Origin: Marinobacterium lacunae
Lineage (GTDB): Bacteria > Pseudomonadota > Gammaproteobacteria > Pseudomonadales > Balneatricaceae
NCBI RefSeq assembly: GCF_000705555.1
Contig: NZ_JMQN01000040.1
Span: 310,001-374,000 of the forward strand
Length of the DNA stretch: 64,000 bases
Direction: 5' to 3'
Both the position numbers and the translations under genes were made by a program. Positions 19,407 to 29,441 of the stretch are shown here, piece by piece. The notes under the pieces were generated by a model. It saw only the letters and a program-made list of their open reading frames with translations. It was not told where the DNA came from and searched no databases. How positions within the stretch are numbered: the stretch's first letter is position 1; the number at the start of each line of letters is the position of its first letter.

Positions 19407-20096
19407 CTAAATCTCTCCTGTTAAACGTTGATCGAGCGCAGCCAGGCGCTCGGGGGTTCCGATATCGTCCCAATACGCATCGACATGAGTGCCGCAGACA
19501 GCACCTCTGGCCATGGCCTCTCGCAGCAACGGCGCGAGCGGGGCTGGCTCTTCAGGATTAAGCCCGGTAAATAGAGACGCGCGTAACAGACTGATGCCGG
19601 CAAAGGTGTAACGAGGCTCCCCCTCAGCGTGAACGCTTCCATCTCCGGCGAGATAAAAATCTCCCTGCGGATGCCAGACAGGATTATCCACCAGCACAAG
19701 ATGAGCCTGCTGCCGGGTAGTCAGCCGCAACGCCACCAGCTGCTCATCGGAAAGCTCGGTATAAACATCACCGTTGACCACCAGAAAGCAGTCCTCTTCC
19801 CCGTCAGCCAGTAAGGGCAGCGCCGTACGAATACCGCCGGCCGTTTCAAGCGGATCCTGCTCGGCGGAATACTGCAGAGAAACACCAAAGCGCTCGCCAG
19901 TCCCCAACTCCTTCTCAATCTGTTCCCCCAGCCAGGCATGATTGATAACGATGCGCTCGACACCGATCCGCGCCAGACGCTCGATCTGATACTCGATCAG
20001 GGGCTTTTCGCCTGCTTTTAGAAGCGGCTTGGGTCGACTGAGCGTTAAAGGTCGCATACGGGTGCCAAGCCCCGCCGCCAGAATCATCGCTCGCAT
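19407..20096 (-). CDS. murU: N-acetylmuramate alpha-1-phosphate uridylyltransferase MurU
   Basis: A 229-residue nucleotidyltransferase. The opening MILAAGLGTRMRPLT with RPKPLLKAGEKPLIEYQIE is the sugar-nucleotidyl transferase signature. With the adjacent amgK (gap 3 bases) it identifies MurU of the MurQ-independent peptidoglycan recycling route: AmgK phosphorylates MurNAc/GlcNAc at C1, and MurU makes UDP-MurNAc, bypassing fosfomycin-sensitive MurA. The pair next to lptD is characteristic of pseudomonads and relatives. Confidence 0.93.
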   Translation of the reverse strand: MRAMILAAGLGTRMRPLTLSRPKPLLKAGEKPLIEYQIERLARIGVERIVINHAWLGEQIEKELGTGERFGVSLQYSAEQDPLETAGGIRTALPLLADGEEDCFLVVNGDVYTELSDEQLVALRLTTRQQAHLVLVDNPVWHPQGDFYLAGDGSVHAEGEPRYTFAGISLLRASLFTGLNPEEPAPLAPLLREAMARGAVCGTHVDAYWDDIGTPERLAALDQRLTGEI

Positions 20097-20099
20097 TGC

Positions 20100-21140
20100 T
20101 CAGCCAAGCTCCCGTGTCAACGCCTGAGCATCGAACAACGTGTGTGCAGCAAGTGCCGGTACCACCTTCTCATCAAGCAAACGGTAAAGCTCCGCGCTTT
20201 CTGGGTAGCGGGCGGCCGCGCGGTATAGGTATCCCAGTGTGCGCGGAATATCGTTCAAATAGCCGGACTTGCCATCTCTGAGATACAGGCGTGAAAAGAT
20301 ACCCAACACCTTCAACTGACGCTGCATACCCATAAAATCGAACTGTTTCAGGAAAGATACCTCATCAACAACCGGCACCTCTTTCCCCTTAAGACGCTGA
20401 CGGTAACCCTCGACCCACCCGGATACGCGCTCATCCGGCCAGCGCACATAGCTATCCCTCAACAGCGACACCAGATCGTAGGTTACAGGCCCTCTCACAG
20501 CATCCTGAAAATCGATAATGCCCAGACCATCCCCTTCTTCAATCAGCATCAGATTGCGGGAGTGGTAGTCGCGGTGGACGCTGACCTGAGGCTGACTCTC
20601 TGCACTGGCGACCAACACCTTTTTGGCCGCCTCGAGCGTATTCACATCAGTCTCGGTAAGATCAAGCTGCAACAACTGTCCGACAAACCACTCGTCGAAA
20701 AGGTCCATTTCGCGGCGCAGAAGCGCTTCATCGTAATCAGGCAACGCCGCCGCCTCGATCGATTGAATAGCCTCCAACGCGGAAAACGCTTGTCCGTACA
20801 AGGCATCGGCCGTCTCGACTGACAGGGCGGGCAACAACAGCTGATCGCCAAAATCCTCAAGCAGCATGAATCCAAGATCGAGATCCAGTGCCACCAGTGC
20901 CGGCACCCGCACACCCTCTGCATGCCAATGCCGCGCGATGTCGACAAAGGGCTGGCTGTTTTCCTTATCGGGCGGTGCATCTACTGCGATCCAGTTTTGC
21001 AAATCTCCACGAGCCCGAAAGTAACGCCGGAAACTGGCATCGCCTGAAACCGGCTGTAACGGTTCGTCTAGCAACGACAACTTCTGCTCGGCTGCCTGCT
21101 CAACGACCCAGCCCTGCAACTGCTGCAGACGCTCACCCAT
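20100..21140 (-). CDS. amgK: N-acetylmuramate/N-acetylglucosamine kinase AmgK
   Basis: A 346-residue aminoglycoside-phosphotransferase-fold sugar kinase. The catalytic loop is SVHRDYHSRNLM and the Mg-binding segment is GIIDFQDAVRGPVTYDL. It gives MurNAc-1-phosphate for MurU. The ATG at 21140 is favoured, since it opens MGERLQQLQGWV with a purine-rich GAGGG upstream; an in-frame GTG at 21164 would add eight residues. Divergent from lptD, about 200 bases apart; this gap holds no recognised gene and no clear sigma-E promoter. Confidence 0.92.
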   Translation of the reverse strand: MGERLQQLQGWVVEQAAEQKLSLLDEPLQPVSGDASFRRYFRARGDLQNWIAVDAPPDKENSQPFVDIARHWHAEGVRVPALVALDLDLGFMLLEDFGDQLLLPALSVETADALYGQAFSALEAIQSIEAAALPDYDEALLRREMDLFDEWFVGQLLQLDLTETDVNTLEAAKKVLVASAESQPQVSVHRDYHSRNLMLIEEGDGLGIIDFQDAVRGPVTYDLVSLLRDSYVRWPDERVSGWVEGYRQRLKGKEVPVVDEVSFLKQFDFMGMQRQLKVLGIFSRLYLRDGKSGYLNDIPRTLGYLYRAAARYPESAELYRLLDEKVVPALAAHTLFDAQALTRELG

Positions 21141-21343
21141 AAATATTGCCACCCTCTTCCCCACCGCGACTCGCGGCGTGTTGATTACCGGTATTCAGCT
21201 CGATGCAGCATGCCCGTGCCAAGCCTCATGAGGTCTGGCATTAGCGCACGTAACAGCTGTATCATGCACAGCTCGATATGGTACTCGACTTCGAGGGTGG
21301 CGAGAAACTGGCCGCCTGAATCGCGCAAACGGAAAGCGACTTG

Positions 21344-24097
21344 ATGCCCTTTAACAGAGCCCACTCTTTCAAGCTGATGCTTGCCATCGCAGCAGTAATC
21401 AGCGCCTCTCAGGCAATGGCCGAAAACGAGCAACGCCTGTGGAACTGCAATCTCAACAGCGCCGGAGAATGGGACTGCGAAGTCAACGAAGAGCTGATGC
21501 AACAAAGCGCTCAGCCGACTTCTGCGGACCTGCCCCTGCCCACCACTCGGCCTGAATCGGCAGTTGAAGCGCATCAAGCACCGCAACAGGCCCCAACCGA
21601 TACTCAAACGGCTACAGTAGAAACCGCCCCGGCAGCCGTTGCCGCGCCGATCAATCCTGTACGCCCCGTTCGTCAAAGCACGAATACAGCGTCCGCCACA
21701 GCCTCTGAGGCTACGAAGCAGGCACCAACAAGTGCCGACCTCGCCAGCAATAATCAGTGGGAGTGCAGCGCGCTGGAAGGCCAGTGGAAATGCCAACAAA
21801 ACGCCGCCTATGGCGTGGCAGCAAGACCCGGCCAGGTTGCAGTTCGAGCAGTTCCCCAGACGTACGCCAACCTCGACTGGTATACCTATTCACCCGGTGA
21901 AGAGGGCTATGGCGGTACCTGCCCTGGCGAGTACCGTGAGCCGGATATGGATCTGAATCGTGCGATGTCGCTGCAGGAACAACAAACCATTTTTCTGGAA
22001 GCATTGCGCTCATCCACTGTACTCGGCGGGATAACCCAGCTCGAAGGCGGCATAAACATGCGCCAGGGCGGGCGCCTGTTGAGCAGTGATGAAGCTGAAT
22101 ACGACCCAGAGTCACGTACCGCCAGCCTCAAGGGCAATGTCAGCTATCGTGAGCAGGGCCTGCTGTTGCTCGCTGACAGGGCAGAGGCCGACCTCAATCA
22201 GGGCAACGCCAGTTTCAGCGATGCCGAATACGTGATGCATCAGGAACACATGCGCGGAGAAGCCAAACGTATAGAGCGTTTCGGCGACACCCGTGTGCAG
22301 ATGATCGACGGCCGCATTACCTTCTGTGAGCCAGGCAATAACGCCTGGGCGATCGGCGCGGAGTCACTGGAGATTCATACCGACGAGGGGTATGGCGAGG
22401 CACGCCACGCCACCTTCGAAGTGGGCAATGTTCCCGTGCTGTACCTGCCGTACTTCTATTTTCCGATCAACGATAACCGCCGCACGGGCTTCCTGTATCC
22501 GAAGATCAGCTATTCGGACAGCGATGGTCTGGATATCGCAACGCCCTATTATTTCAATCTGGCACCGAACTACGACGATACGTTCACGCCTCGATATGTT
22601 TCCGAGCGCGGTGTGATCCTTGAGAACGAATTCCGCTACATGAATCGTTGGTCGATGAATGCGTTGAGCACCGCATACATGCCCGATGACGACAAGTACG
22701 GCAGTGATCGATGGGCCCTGGGTATTGACCACACCGGCAACCCGGCAGAGCGCTGGTTCAGCCGTATCGATTACCGACGTATCAGTGACGACGACTATCT
22801 CGACGATCTGGACACCACCAACCTCGAGATTGCCAACGAAGATGACCTGGACCAGCTCGGTGAAATGCGATATCAGGCCGATACCTGGCAATTCATCGGA
22901 CGCGTTCATCAGTACCAGACAACCGATGATGGTACCGAACCCTACGAACGCGTGCCCCAGTTGCTGCTCAAAGGTCGAGAACTGGCTCTGGACCAGCATG
23001 CAGCGCTCGATTACACCGCCGACTTTACTGCATTCGATCGCAACAATGATGATCTGACCGGACGTGAGCGCATCACTGGCAGTCGCATACACCTGCGCCC
23101 ATCGGCCAGCTATCGCTGGGAGCGCCCCTGGTCCTATCTGGAACCACGCGCCACCTACTGGTATTCACAGTACAACTTGAACGACCAACCCGCTGGCTGG
23201 GACAGCAACCCGAACCTCAGCGTCCCGATTTTGAGCCTTGACAGCGGCTTGAAGTTCGAGCGGGAGTATTCCAACGCGCTGACCCAGACACTCGAGCCCC
23301 GGTTGAAACTGATCAGTGCCGCAAAGGAAGACCAGTCCACTCTTCCGGATTTCGATTCCTCGCGTCTGTCATTCAGCTATTACAACCTGTTCAATGAAAC
23401 CGGCTACAGCGGCAACGATAACGTGGCAGGAACCGATCAGGCTACGTTAGGCCTAAGCAGCGGGTTCTACTCGGCCACTGGTATCGAGCAAGCCCGAATT
23501 GCACTGGCTCAGGCCTATTACTTCAGCGACAGGGATTCCTCCACCGGTTTACGCCCCGGGGACGTGGAAGGGACTGAAGATCGCTCCAACATTGCCCTGC
23601 TGGCTAACTGGAACATCTCGCCCGCTCTCTCGCTCAGGCACGACAGCGAACTCGACGAAGAGGATTTCGCTCTCGTTCAGCAGAACTACCGCCTGACCTA
23701 TCAACCGGATGACATGCGACTGATCTACCTGAGTTACCGCGACAACTCCGGAGGGCGATTCGACGATCCGAGCGACGAGGTACGCCAGACCGACTTTGCC
23801 TTCCGCTGGCCCATGTCACCGACCTGGAACGTTATCGGCCGCTGGCAGGAAGATCTGCTGCGTAACGAGAACCTCGAAACCCTATTGGGTGTCGAATACG
23901 TCAGCTGCTGCTGGAAACTGCGCCTGACCGGCCGCCAGTGGGTTACCGACACAGACAATTCAAATGAAAGCGACACCGATTCCGGTATCTTCCTGCAGTT
24001 CGTTCTACGCGGCCTTGGCTCGTTCGGCCAGGATGGCGGACGCGGATTCCTGGAAGATATCACCGGCGAGGATGAGAATGCCCATGAGACTTTTTAA
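21344..24097 (+). CDS. lptD: LPS-assembly outer-membrane protein LptD
   Basis: A 917-residue LptD, the outer-membrane beta-barrel that inserts lipopolysaccharide with LptE. There is a signal peptide (LMLAIAAVISASQAMA), a variable Thr/Pro/Ala-rich stretch (about residues 50-140), then the OstA/LptA-like beta-jellyroll (around residues 210-340, GGRLLSSDEAEYDPESRTA) and the C-terminal barrel with YLPYFYFPI at its start. Cysteine pairs near the N-terminus and the CC at about residue 850 (EYVSCCWKLRL) are the disulfide partners expected in LptD. The ATG at 21344 follows GGAAAG. The stop overlaps surA. Confidence 0.97.
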   Translation: MPFNRAHSFKLMLAIAAVISASQAMAENEQRLWNCNLNSAGEWDCEVNEELMQQSAQPTSADLPLPTTRPESAVEAHQAPQQAPTDTQTATVETAPAAVAAPINPVRPVRQSTNTASATASEATKQAPTSADLASNNQWECSALEGQWKCQQNAAYGVAARPGQVAVRAVPQTYANLDWYTYSPGEEGYGGTCPGEYREPDMDLNRAMSLQEQQTIFLEALRSSTVLGGITQLEGGINMRQGGRLLSSDEAEYDPESRTASLKGNVSYREQGLLLLADRAEADLNQGNASFSDAEYVMHQEHMRGEAKRIERFGDTRVQMIDGRITFCEPGNNAWAIGAESLEIHTDEGYGEARHATFEVGNVPVLYLPYFYFPINDNRRTGFLYPKISYSDSDGLDIATPYYFNLAPNYDDTFTPRYVSERGVILENEFRYMNRWSMNALSTAYMPDDDKYGSDRWALGIDHTGNPAERWFSRIDYRRISDDDYLDDLDTTNLEIANEDDLDQLGEMRYQADTWQFIGRVHQYQTTDDGTEPYERVPQLLLKGRELALDQHAALDYTADFTAFDRNNDDLTGRERITGSRIHLRPSASYRWERPWSYLEPRATYWYSQYNLNDQPAGWDSNPNLSVPILSLDSGLKFEREYSNALTQTLEPRLKLISAAKEDQSTLPDFDSSRLSFSYYNLFNETGYSGNDNVAGTDQATLGLSSGFYSATGIEQARIALAQAYYFSDRDSSTGLRPGDVEGTEDRSNIALLANWNISPALSLRHDSELDEEDFALVQQNYRLTYQPDDMRLIYLSYRDNSGGRFDDPSDEVRQTDFAFRWPMSPTWNVIGRWQEDLLRNENLETLLGVEYVSCCWKLRLTGRQWVTDTDNSNESDTDSGIFLQFVLRGLGSFGQDGGRGFLEDITGEDENAHETF

Positions 24098-25376
24098 GCG
24101 TGTAATAGGACTTAAACTACCGCTTTTTGCAGCCCTGCTCTGCCTCCAACAGGTACAGGCAGCCGAGCTGATCGACCGTGTCGCTGCCGTGGTCAACGAC
24201 GACATCGTGCTGGAAAGCGAGCTGAACAACAGAACACAGCTAGTACATGAACAGATCAAGTCTCAGGGCAACCAGGCACCGTCAGATAACGTACTGAAAA
24301 ACCAGGTTCTCGAAAAGCTGATCATGGACCGCATCCAACTGCAGATCGCAGAACGCCAGGGGATTCGTGTCAGCGATCAGGAACTCAACGCCGCGCTGCA
24401 AAACATCGCCGACAAGAACAACCTGACACTGGCCCAGTTCCGCGAGGCACTCATTGCCGAGGGCCGTGACTACGCACAAGCCCGTGAGCAGATCCGTCAG
24501 GAGATGCTGCTGGCACGGGTACAACAAGCCAACGTGAACCGCCGCATCAGCGTTTCCCAGCAAGAGATCGACAACTATCTGGCAAGTGACCAGGCCTCAA
24601 GCAATGTCGACTATCAGCTAGCCAACATCCTGATCGCCGTTCCCCAGAGCGCAACGCCCGAGATCATCCAGCGTGCCGAAGCTGAAGCCGACGCCATCTA
24701 CCAGAAACTGAATGACGGTGCGGATTTTCCGGAGCTGGCCGTCGCCAACTCCGATGCATCCAATGCCCTGAACGGTGGCGATCTCGGTTGGCGCGCGGAA
24801 AAGGAGCTGCCATCCGATCTCGCCTCGGCGATACGCTCTCTTCACCCGGGCCAGTACAGCAGACCCATTCGCACGCCGGCAGGCTTCCACATCCTGATGG
24901 TCCGCGACAAGCGCGGTGACCAGCAGACATTGATCGAGCAAACGAAAGTCAGCCATATCCTGATCACGCCGAACGAGATTCGAAATTCAACCCAGGCACG
25001 GCAGCTGGCTGAAGACCTCTATCGACGTCTGCAGGAAGGTCAGCCATTCGACGAGCTTGCGCGTCAGTACAGCGACGACGCGGCCAGCGGCTCACAGGGT
25101 GGCGAGCTTGGCTGGACGCAGCCCGGCCAGATGGTGCCCGAGTTCGAACAGGCCATGAATGCAACAGAGATCGGTCAGATCAGCGCCCCATTCGAGTCCC
25201 GATTTGGCTGGCACATTCTCAAGGTAGAGGATCGTCGTACACAGGACTTCTCCGACGAGATGCGTGAATCGGCGGCCCGCAACGCGATCCGCAAACGTAA
25301 ATACAACGAAGAGTTCGACAACTGGCTACGCGAAATTCGCTCCGAGGCCTACATCGAGCGCAAGGATCTGAAGTAA
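24078..25376 (+). CDS. surA: Periplasmic peptidyl-prolyl isomerase/chaperone SurA
   Basis: A 432-residue SurA that escorts outer-membrane proteins, including LptD, through the periplasm. Signal peptide ([18 protein letters not shown]), SurA N-terminal chaperone region (about residues 30-170), and two parvulin domains: the first around residues 180-280, the second with [11 protein letters not shown] at about 295-395. Three close ATGs (24072, 24078, 24084) are possible. The one at 24078 has GAGG six bases upstream and is chosen. It overlaps the last 20 bases of lptD, so translation is coupled. Confidence 0.96.
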   Translation: MPMRLFKRVIGLKLPLFAALLCLQQVQAAELIDRVAAVVNDDIVLESELNNRTQLVHEQIKSQGNQAPSDNVLKNQVLEKLIMDRIQLQIAERQGIRVSDQELNAALQNIADKNNLTLAQFREALIAEGRDYAQAREQIRQEMLLARVQQANVNRRISVSQQEIDNYLASDQASSNVDYQLANILIAVPQSATPEIIQRAEAEADAIYQKLNDGADFPELAVANSDASNALNGGDLGWRAEKELPSDLASAIRSLHPGQYSRPIRTPAGFHILMVRDKRGDQQTLIEQTKVSHILITPNEIRNSTQARQLAEDLYRRLQEGQPFDELARQYSDDAASGSQGGELGWTQPGQMVPEFEQAMNATEIGQISAPFESRFGWHILKVEDRRTQDFSDEMRESAARNAIRKRKYNEEFDNWLREIRSEAYIERKDLK

Positions 25377-25378
25377 CC

Positions 25379-26386
25379 GTGAGCCGAACGCTACGCCTTG
25401 CCATCACAGCCGGAGAGCCAGCCGGAATTGGGCCGGACCTCTGTATTCAGATAGCCCAACAGGGCCATCCACAGCAGCTTATCGTCATCGCCGACCCTGA
25501 GCTGCTGCGCGAGCGCGCCAAAACGTTGAGCCTGCCGCTGGTGTTGCACGCGTTTGACGACAGCGCACCTGCGCAGCCCACCGCTGCCGGTGAACTGTTC
25601 GTTGTTCCGGTTGAACTAGCCGCCGAGGCAGAACCCGGCGTACTCGATCCGCGCAACGCCAGCTACGTGCTCAAAACGCTTGAATTGGCGGCTAACGGCT
25701 GCCTGAGCGGTCGCTTCGATGCAGTGGTTACCGCACCCGTGCACAAAGGCGTTATCAATCAAGCCGGCATCGCTTTCAGTGGCCATACCGAGTTCCTCGA
25801 GGATCTGACCTCCAGTGAAAAAGTGGTGATGATGCTGGCTACCGAGGGGCTGCGCGTCGCACTGGCGACCACACACCTTCCGCTGGCCGACGTACCCAAG
25901 GCGATTACCGCGCCCTTGCTGCGTCAGGTACTCACCGTATTGATCCGCGACCTCAAGACCTATTTCAACGCCCCCAACCCGAAAGTTCTGGTGTGCGGGC
26001 TCAACCCCCATGCGGGTGAAGGCGGCTATCTTGGCCGTGAAGAGATCGATACCATTACCCCGGTTCTGGATGAGATGCGCAAAACAGGCGTCGACCTGAT
26101 CGGCCCTCTCCCGGCCGACACCTTGTTCACAGAACACAACCTCATCGGAGCGGATGCCGTCCTGGCGATGTACCACGACCAAGGGTTGCCGGTACTGAAG
26201 TACAAGGGTTTCGGCCGCGCCGTCAACATCACGCTGGGGATGCCGATCATCCGCACATCCGTCGATCACGGTACCGCGCTGGATCTGGCCGGCACCGGTC
26301 GGGCCGATTCTGGCTCCCTGCACACAGCCATCGACTATGCTAGCAGCATGGTACAGAGCAAAGAGCACGGCAACGCTAACTCATGA
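25379..26386 (+). CDS. pdxA: 4-hydroxythreonine-4-phosphate dehydrogenase PdxA
   Basis: A 335-residue metal-dependent NAD enzyme of pyridoxal 5'-phosphate synthesis. It starts with GTG two bases after the surA stop. Markers are [25 protein letters not shown] with a metal histidine, [11 protein letters not shown] and [14 protein letters not shown] with further metal histidines. Its stop overlaps the rsmA ATG by 4 bases. The surA-pdxA-rsmA-apaG order is the conserved gammaproteobacterial operon. Confidence 0.96.
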   Translation: MSRTLRLAITAGEPAGIGPDLCIQIAQQGHPQQLIVIADPELLRERAKTLSLPLVLHAFDDSAPAQPTAAGELFVVPVELAAEAEPGVLDPRNASYVLKTLELAANGCLSGRFDAVVTAPVHKGVINQAGIAFSGHTEFLEDLTSSEKVVMMLATEGLRVALATTHLPLADVPKAITAPLLRQVLTVLIRDLKTYFNAPNPKVLVCGLNPHAGEGGYLGREEIDTITPVLDEMRKTGVDLIGPLPADTLFTEHNLIGADAVLAMYHDQGLPVLKYKGFGRAVNITLGMPIIRTSVDHGTALDLAGTGRADSGSLHTAIDYASSMVQSKEHGNANS

Positions 26387-27198
26387 GCAAGAAACCGATT
26401 ATGCACAAGGCGCGTAAGCGCTTTGGCCAGAACTTCCTGCACGACCTGGGTATCATTCGTCGCATACTGCGCGAGATCAATCCCAAACCAGGCCAGCACC
26501 TGGTCGAGATAGGCCCCGGGCTTGGCGCACTGACAGAAGAGTTACTCGAGGAAGCAGGCGCACTCGATGCCGTTGAGCTCGACCGCGACCTGATACCCGT
26601 TTTGCGTACCAAATTCTTTCGCTATGAAGACAACTTCCGCATTCACGAGGCCGACGCGCTGAAGTTCGACTTCAGTTCGCTCAAGCAGGATGATCAGCCA
26701 CTGCGCATTGTCGGCAACCTGCCGTACAACATATCCACACCGCTCATCTTCCACCTGCTGAGTTTCTCTGGATTGATCAGTGACATGCACTTCATGTTGC
26801 AGAACGAGGTCGTCGACCGCCTTGCAGCCGGTCCCGGAGATAATCACTACGGCCGTCTCGGCATCATGGCGCAGTATTTCTGCCGTGTGGAAAAACTCTT
26901 CATGGTGCCGCCCGGCGCGTTCCAGCCGGCACCCAAAGTGGACTCAGCCATCGTGCGCCTGACGCCCTATGAAACGCTTCCGCTGGTGGCTCGCGATGTA
27001 AAAGTATTGCAGGAAGTGGTCCGTACCGCTTTCAGCCAGCGTAGAAAAACTCTGCGTAACAACTTGAAACCCATGATCGATGCCACCACATTGGAAACAT
27101 TGGGCATAGATCCGCAGCTACGACCTGAGCGCCTTCCGCTGGAAGACTTTATCAAGATCAGCGATGCTATCGTTATCAGGCAGCAAGAGGAAAATTGA
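26383..27198 (+). CDS. rsmA: 16S rRNA dimethyladenosine transferase RsmA (KsgA)
   Basis: A 271-residue methyltransferase that dimethylates A1518 and A1519 of 16S rRNA as a late 30S checkpoint. [11 protein letters not shown] opens the protein, the SAM-binding motif is [12 protein letters not shown] and the catalytic NLPYNIS motif IV is intact. Translation is coupled to pdxA by an ATGA overlap. Confidence 0.97.
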   Translation: MSKKPIMHKARKRFGQNFLHDLGIIRRILREINPKPGQHLVEIGPGLGALTEELLEEAGALDAVELDRDLIPVLRTKFFRYEDNFRIHEADALKFDFSSLKQDDQPLRIVGNLPYNISTPLIFHLLSFSGLISDMHFMLQNEVVDRLAAGPGDNHYGRLGIMAQYFCRVEKLFMVPPGAFQPAPKVDSAIVRLTPYETLPLVARDVKVLQEVVRTAFSQRRKTLRNNLKPMIDATTLETLGIDPQLRPERLPLEDFIKISDAIVIRQQEEN

Positions 27199-27204
27199 AC
27201 CACG

Positions 27205-27591
27205 ATGGACCCCTTTGAGTACGGCCGCAACATACAGATCGATGTACTGACCTCCTACCTGCCCGAGCAATCGGATCCGGAGGCGCATCGTTTCGTGTTC
27301 TCATACCAGATCACTGTCACCAACCATAACCCGGAGCCGGTCAAACTGGTAAGCCGCCGCTGGGTTATTACCGACGGCAATGAGCAGGTACAGGAGGTCA
27401 AAGGCGAAGGCGTCGTTGGCGAACAGCCCGTAATCGAGCCGGATCAGAGCTTCAGCTATACCAGCGGTACAGTGCTGGCCACCGAAGTGGGCAGCATGCA
27501 GGGTCACTACGAAATGCAGACTGAAGATGAAGACCGCTTCATCGCACCAATCCCCGCCTTCACCCTGGCACAGCCCAACGCCCTGCACTGA
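27205..27591 (+). CDS. apaG: ApaG (DUF525, Co2+/Mg2+ efflux-associated)
   Basis: A 128-residue single-domain protein of fibronectin-III-like fold. FSYQITVTNHNPEPVKLVSR and SRRWVITDGN followed by GEGVVGEQPVIEPDQSF are the ApaG signatures. Its function is not settled; links to Co2+ resistance and diadenosine tetraphosphate metabolism come from operon context with ApaH. There is no apaH after it here: the operon ends and the next gene, 6 bases away, converges on the other strand. Confidence 0.95.
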   Translation: MDPFEYGRNIQIDVLTSYLPEQSDPEAHRFVFSYQITVTNHNPEPVKLVSRRWVITDGNEQVQEVKGEGVVGEQPVIEPDQSFSYTSGTVLATEVGSMQGHYEMQTEDEDRFIAPIPAFTLAQPNALH

Positions 27592-27597
27592 CGCGCA

Positions 27598-28455
27598 TTA
27601 GAACAACCCTGCCTGAACCTGACTGGGTTCGGGCCAGGGTTTCATGCCACGATACCCACTTCCGAGCAGTTCAACAAAACGCCTGGCCAGAAGCGGGGCT
27701 TCTGCATTGTCCGGCGTATGAAAAAACAGCCAGGGCTTGCGCCCCTGCGCGATCCACTTCACCACCCTGTCGGCCCAGTACGTCAACTCCTGCTCGGCAA
27801 GCCCTCTATCCAGGGGCGAGATAAACCGAAGCATCGGGGCTCCTGCAGTTGCCACAGGACGCAGAGGCAGTCTCGGTTTTGCTTTGAAGGCCTCCTGCGT
27901 GATCGGGTCGGACGCGGGATGACGAAACAGGGCACGGGTGTCGAAACTGACCCGATTCACGCCGGTTGCGGCCAGCAACTCGGTCAACCGACGGTCGGCC
28001 TCCCCGCCGGAGAAGAAATCTGGGTGACGCACCTCAACGGCATAGCTGAACCCGGCAGGCAGTAGCGCCAGAAAGCGCCCTAATACAGCCAGCTCGCGGG
28101 GGGAGAAGGTCGCGGGCAGTTGCAGCCATAACATGCCCAGTTTGTGCTCCAGCGGCGCAAGCCTGTTCAGGAAAGCGAGCAGAGGTGCTTCGACCGATGA
28201 CAGCGCGCTTTTATGACTGATCTCACCGGGAAACTTGAAACTGAAACGAAAGTCGTCGGCACTTTCGCCCCTCCAGCGCGACACAGCATCGGTTGATGGC
28301 AACCCGTAGAAGGTTGTGTTGCCCTCAACAGAGTTAAAACTGGCTGAATACCCCCGCAGCTCTGTCGTGCCCTGCTGACCGGCAAACAGACTTTCGTGCC
28401 ACGCCGGGTGACTCCACTGGGGAAGGCCGATGTAATAATCTGGCTGCTTCAACAC
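27598..28455 (-). CDS. DUF72 family protein (YecE-like)
   Basis: A 285-residue TIM-barrel-like DUF72 protein. The opening YIGLPQWSHPAWHESLF, the FNSVEGNTTFYGLPS segment and FRFSFKFPGEISH are typical of the family. The biochemical role is not established. Gene ends 6 bases from apaG (convergent). The 150 bases between its start and the tRNA promoter hold no other recognised feature. Confidence 0.85.
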   Translation of the reverse strand: MLKQPDYYIGLPQWSHPAWHESLFAGQQGTTELRGYSASFNSVEGNTTFYGLPSTDAVSRWRGESADDFRFSFKFPGEISHKSALSSVEAPLLAFLNRLAPLEHKLGMLWLQLPATFSPRELAVLGRFLALLPAGFSYAVEVRHPDFFSGGEADRRLTELLAATGVNRVSFDTRALFRHPASDPITQEAFKAKPRLPLRPVATAGAPMLRFISPLDRGLAEQELTYWADRVVKWIAQGRKPWLFFHTPDNAEAPLLARRFVELLGSGYRGMKPWPEPSQVQAGLF

Positions 28456-28606
28456 GCCTCAATCCGTTAACCGCTTCAGGAGAAGAGGCACAAGACTAAC
28501 AATCCATCCGGGTAATTGCACTGGCAGGAGCCCAACACCATGACCACCACCGGTATCAGCGATTTTTAGCCGGCAAAAGAAATACCCACTATTCCAAGTA
28601 ATTAAT

Positions 28607-28635
28607 TTGACAGGGCTATAGCACCTCTGTATAGT
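28607..28635 (+). promoter_or_regulatory. Strong sigma-70 promoter of the initiator tRNA gene
   Basis: Consensus TTGACA, a 17-base spacer and TATAGT (5 of 6), followed by a GC-containing discriminator, end 14 bases before the mature tRNA 5' end. This is the best promoter match in the window. Confidence 0.85.
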
Positions 28636-28649
28636 TCGCACCACGTTGA

Positions 28650-28726
<77 letters not shown>

Positions 28727-28734
28727 AATTTGAG

Positions 28735-28769
28735 AAAGGCAGATCAGCCATTTGGCGATCTGCCTTTTT
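28735..28769 (+). terminator. Intrinsic terminator after tRNA-fMet
   Basis: AAAGGCAGATC pairs with GATCTGCCTTT, loop AGCCATTTGGC, followed by a T-run ending at 28769. It lies 8 bases after the tRNA 3' end. Confidence 0.9.
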
Positions 28770-28843
28770 CGTTTCCAGACATAGGGTTAGCCATCAGTAA
28801 CAGGATGGCGGCGGCCGCAAAGCACGCCACCCTCCTTGCTAGA

Positions 28844-29437
28844 TTAACTGCGATACTTGGGCTTTACCTCGCTGGCAGACACCCGCGGCCTGTCCGCCTC
28901 TACCTCCGTAAGCGGCTCGCAGAGCTCGATCGACGCCAGGCAGCGGCGCGTCAGCACCTGATACTCATGGGTACCCTCGGATTTCCACTTCACCTCGTCG
29001 TCGCTGAGGGTGCGAAGCACCTTGGCGGGCGAGCCAACCATCAGTGAGCGAGGAGGACACTCAAAACCCGCCTTGACGAAGGCATTGGCGGCGACAATCG
29101 ACTCCTCGCCGATCACCGCACCATCCATCACTACGGCGTTCATACCCACCATCGCATTTCGCTCCACGCGACAGCCATGCAGAATGGCGCCATGCCCTAT
29201 GTGTCCATCCACCTCCACCACGGTATCGGTGTCGGGAAAGCCGTGCATGACACAGTTATCCTGCAGGTTGGCGCCCTCTTTAAGGATCAGGCGGCCGAAG
29301 TCGCCCCGCAGGCTGGCATTGGGCCCGACATAACAGTGCGGACCAATAATGACATCGCCGATCAGAACAGCAGTCGGATGAACATAGGCGGTTGGATCCA
29401 CCACCGGTGTCACCCCTTCAAGACGGTATACGGGCAT
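28844..29437 (-). CDS. paaY: PaaY, hexapeptide-repeat thioesterase of phenylacetate catabolism
   Basis: A 197-residue left-handed beta-helix protein related to gamma-carbonic anhydrases. Hexapeptide repeats run from about residue 15 to 130 ([20 protein letters not shown], then [12 protein letters not shown]). PaaY hydrolyses dead-end CoA esters of the Paa pathway, such as 2-hydroxycyclohepta-dienecarboxyl-CoA. The start at 29437 opens [17 protein letters not shown], the usual N-terminus; a longer frame overlaps paaN. It follows paaN by 4 bases, in one minus-strand operon. Confidence 0.92.
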   Translation of the reverse strand: MPVYRLEGVTPVVDPTAYVHPTAVLIGDVIIGPHCYVGPNASLRGDFGRLILKEGANLQDNCVMHGFPDTDTVVEVDGHIGHGAILHGCRVERNAMVGMNAVVMDGAVIGEESIVAANAFVKAGFECPPRSLMVGSPAKVLRTLSDDEVKWKSEGTHEYQVLTRRCLASIELCEPLTEVEADRPRVSASEVKPKYRS

Positions 29438-29441
29438 AGCA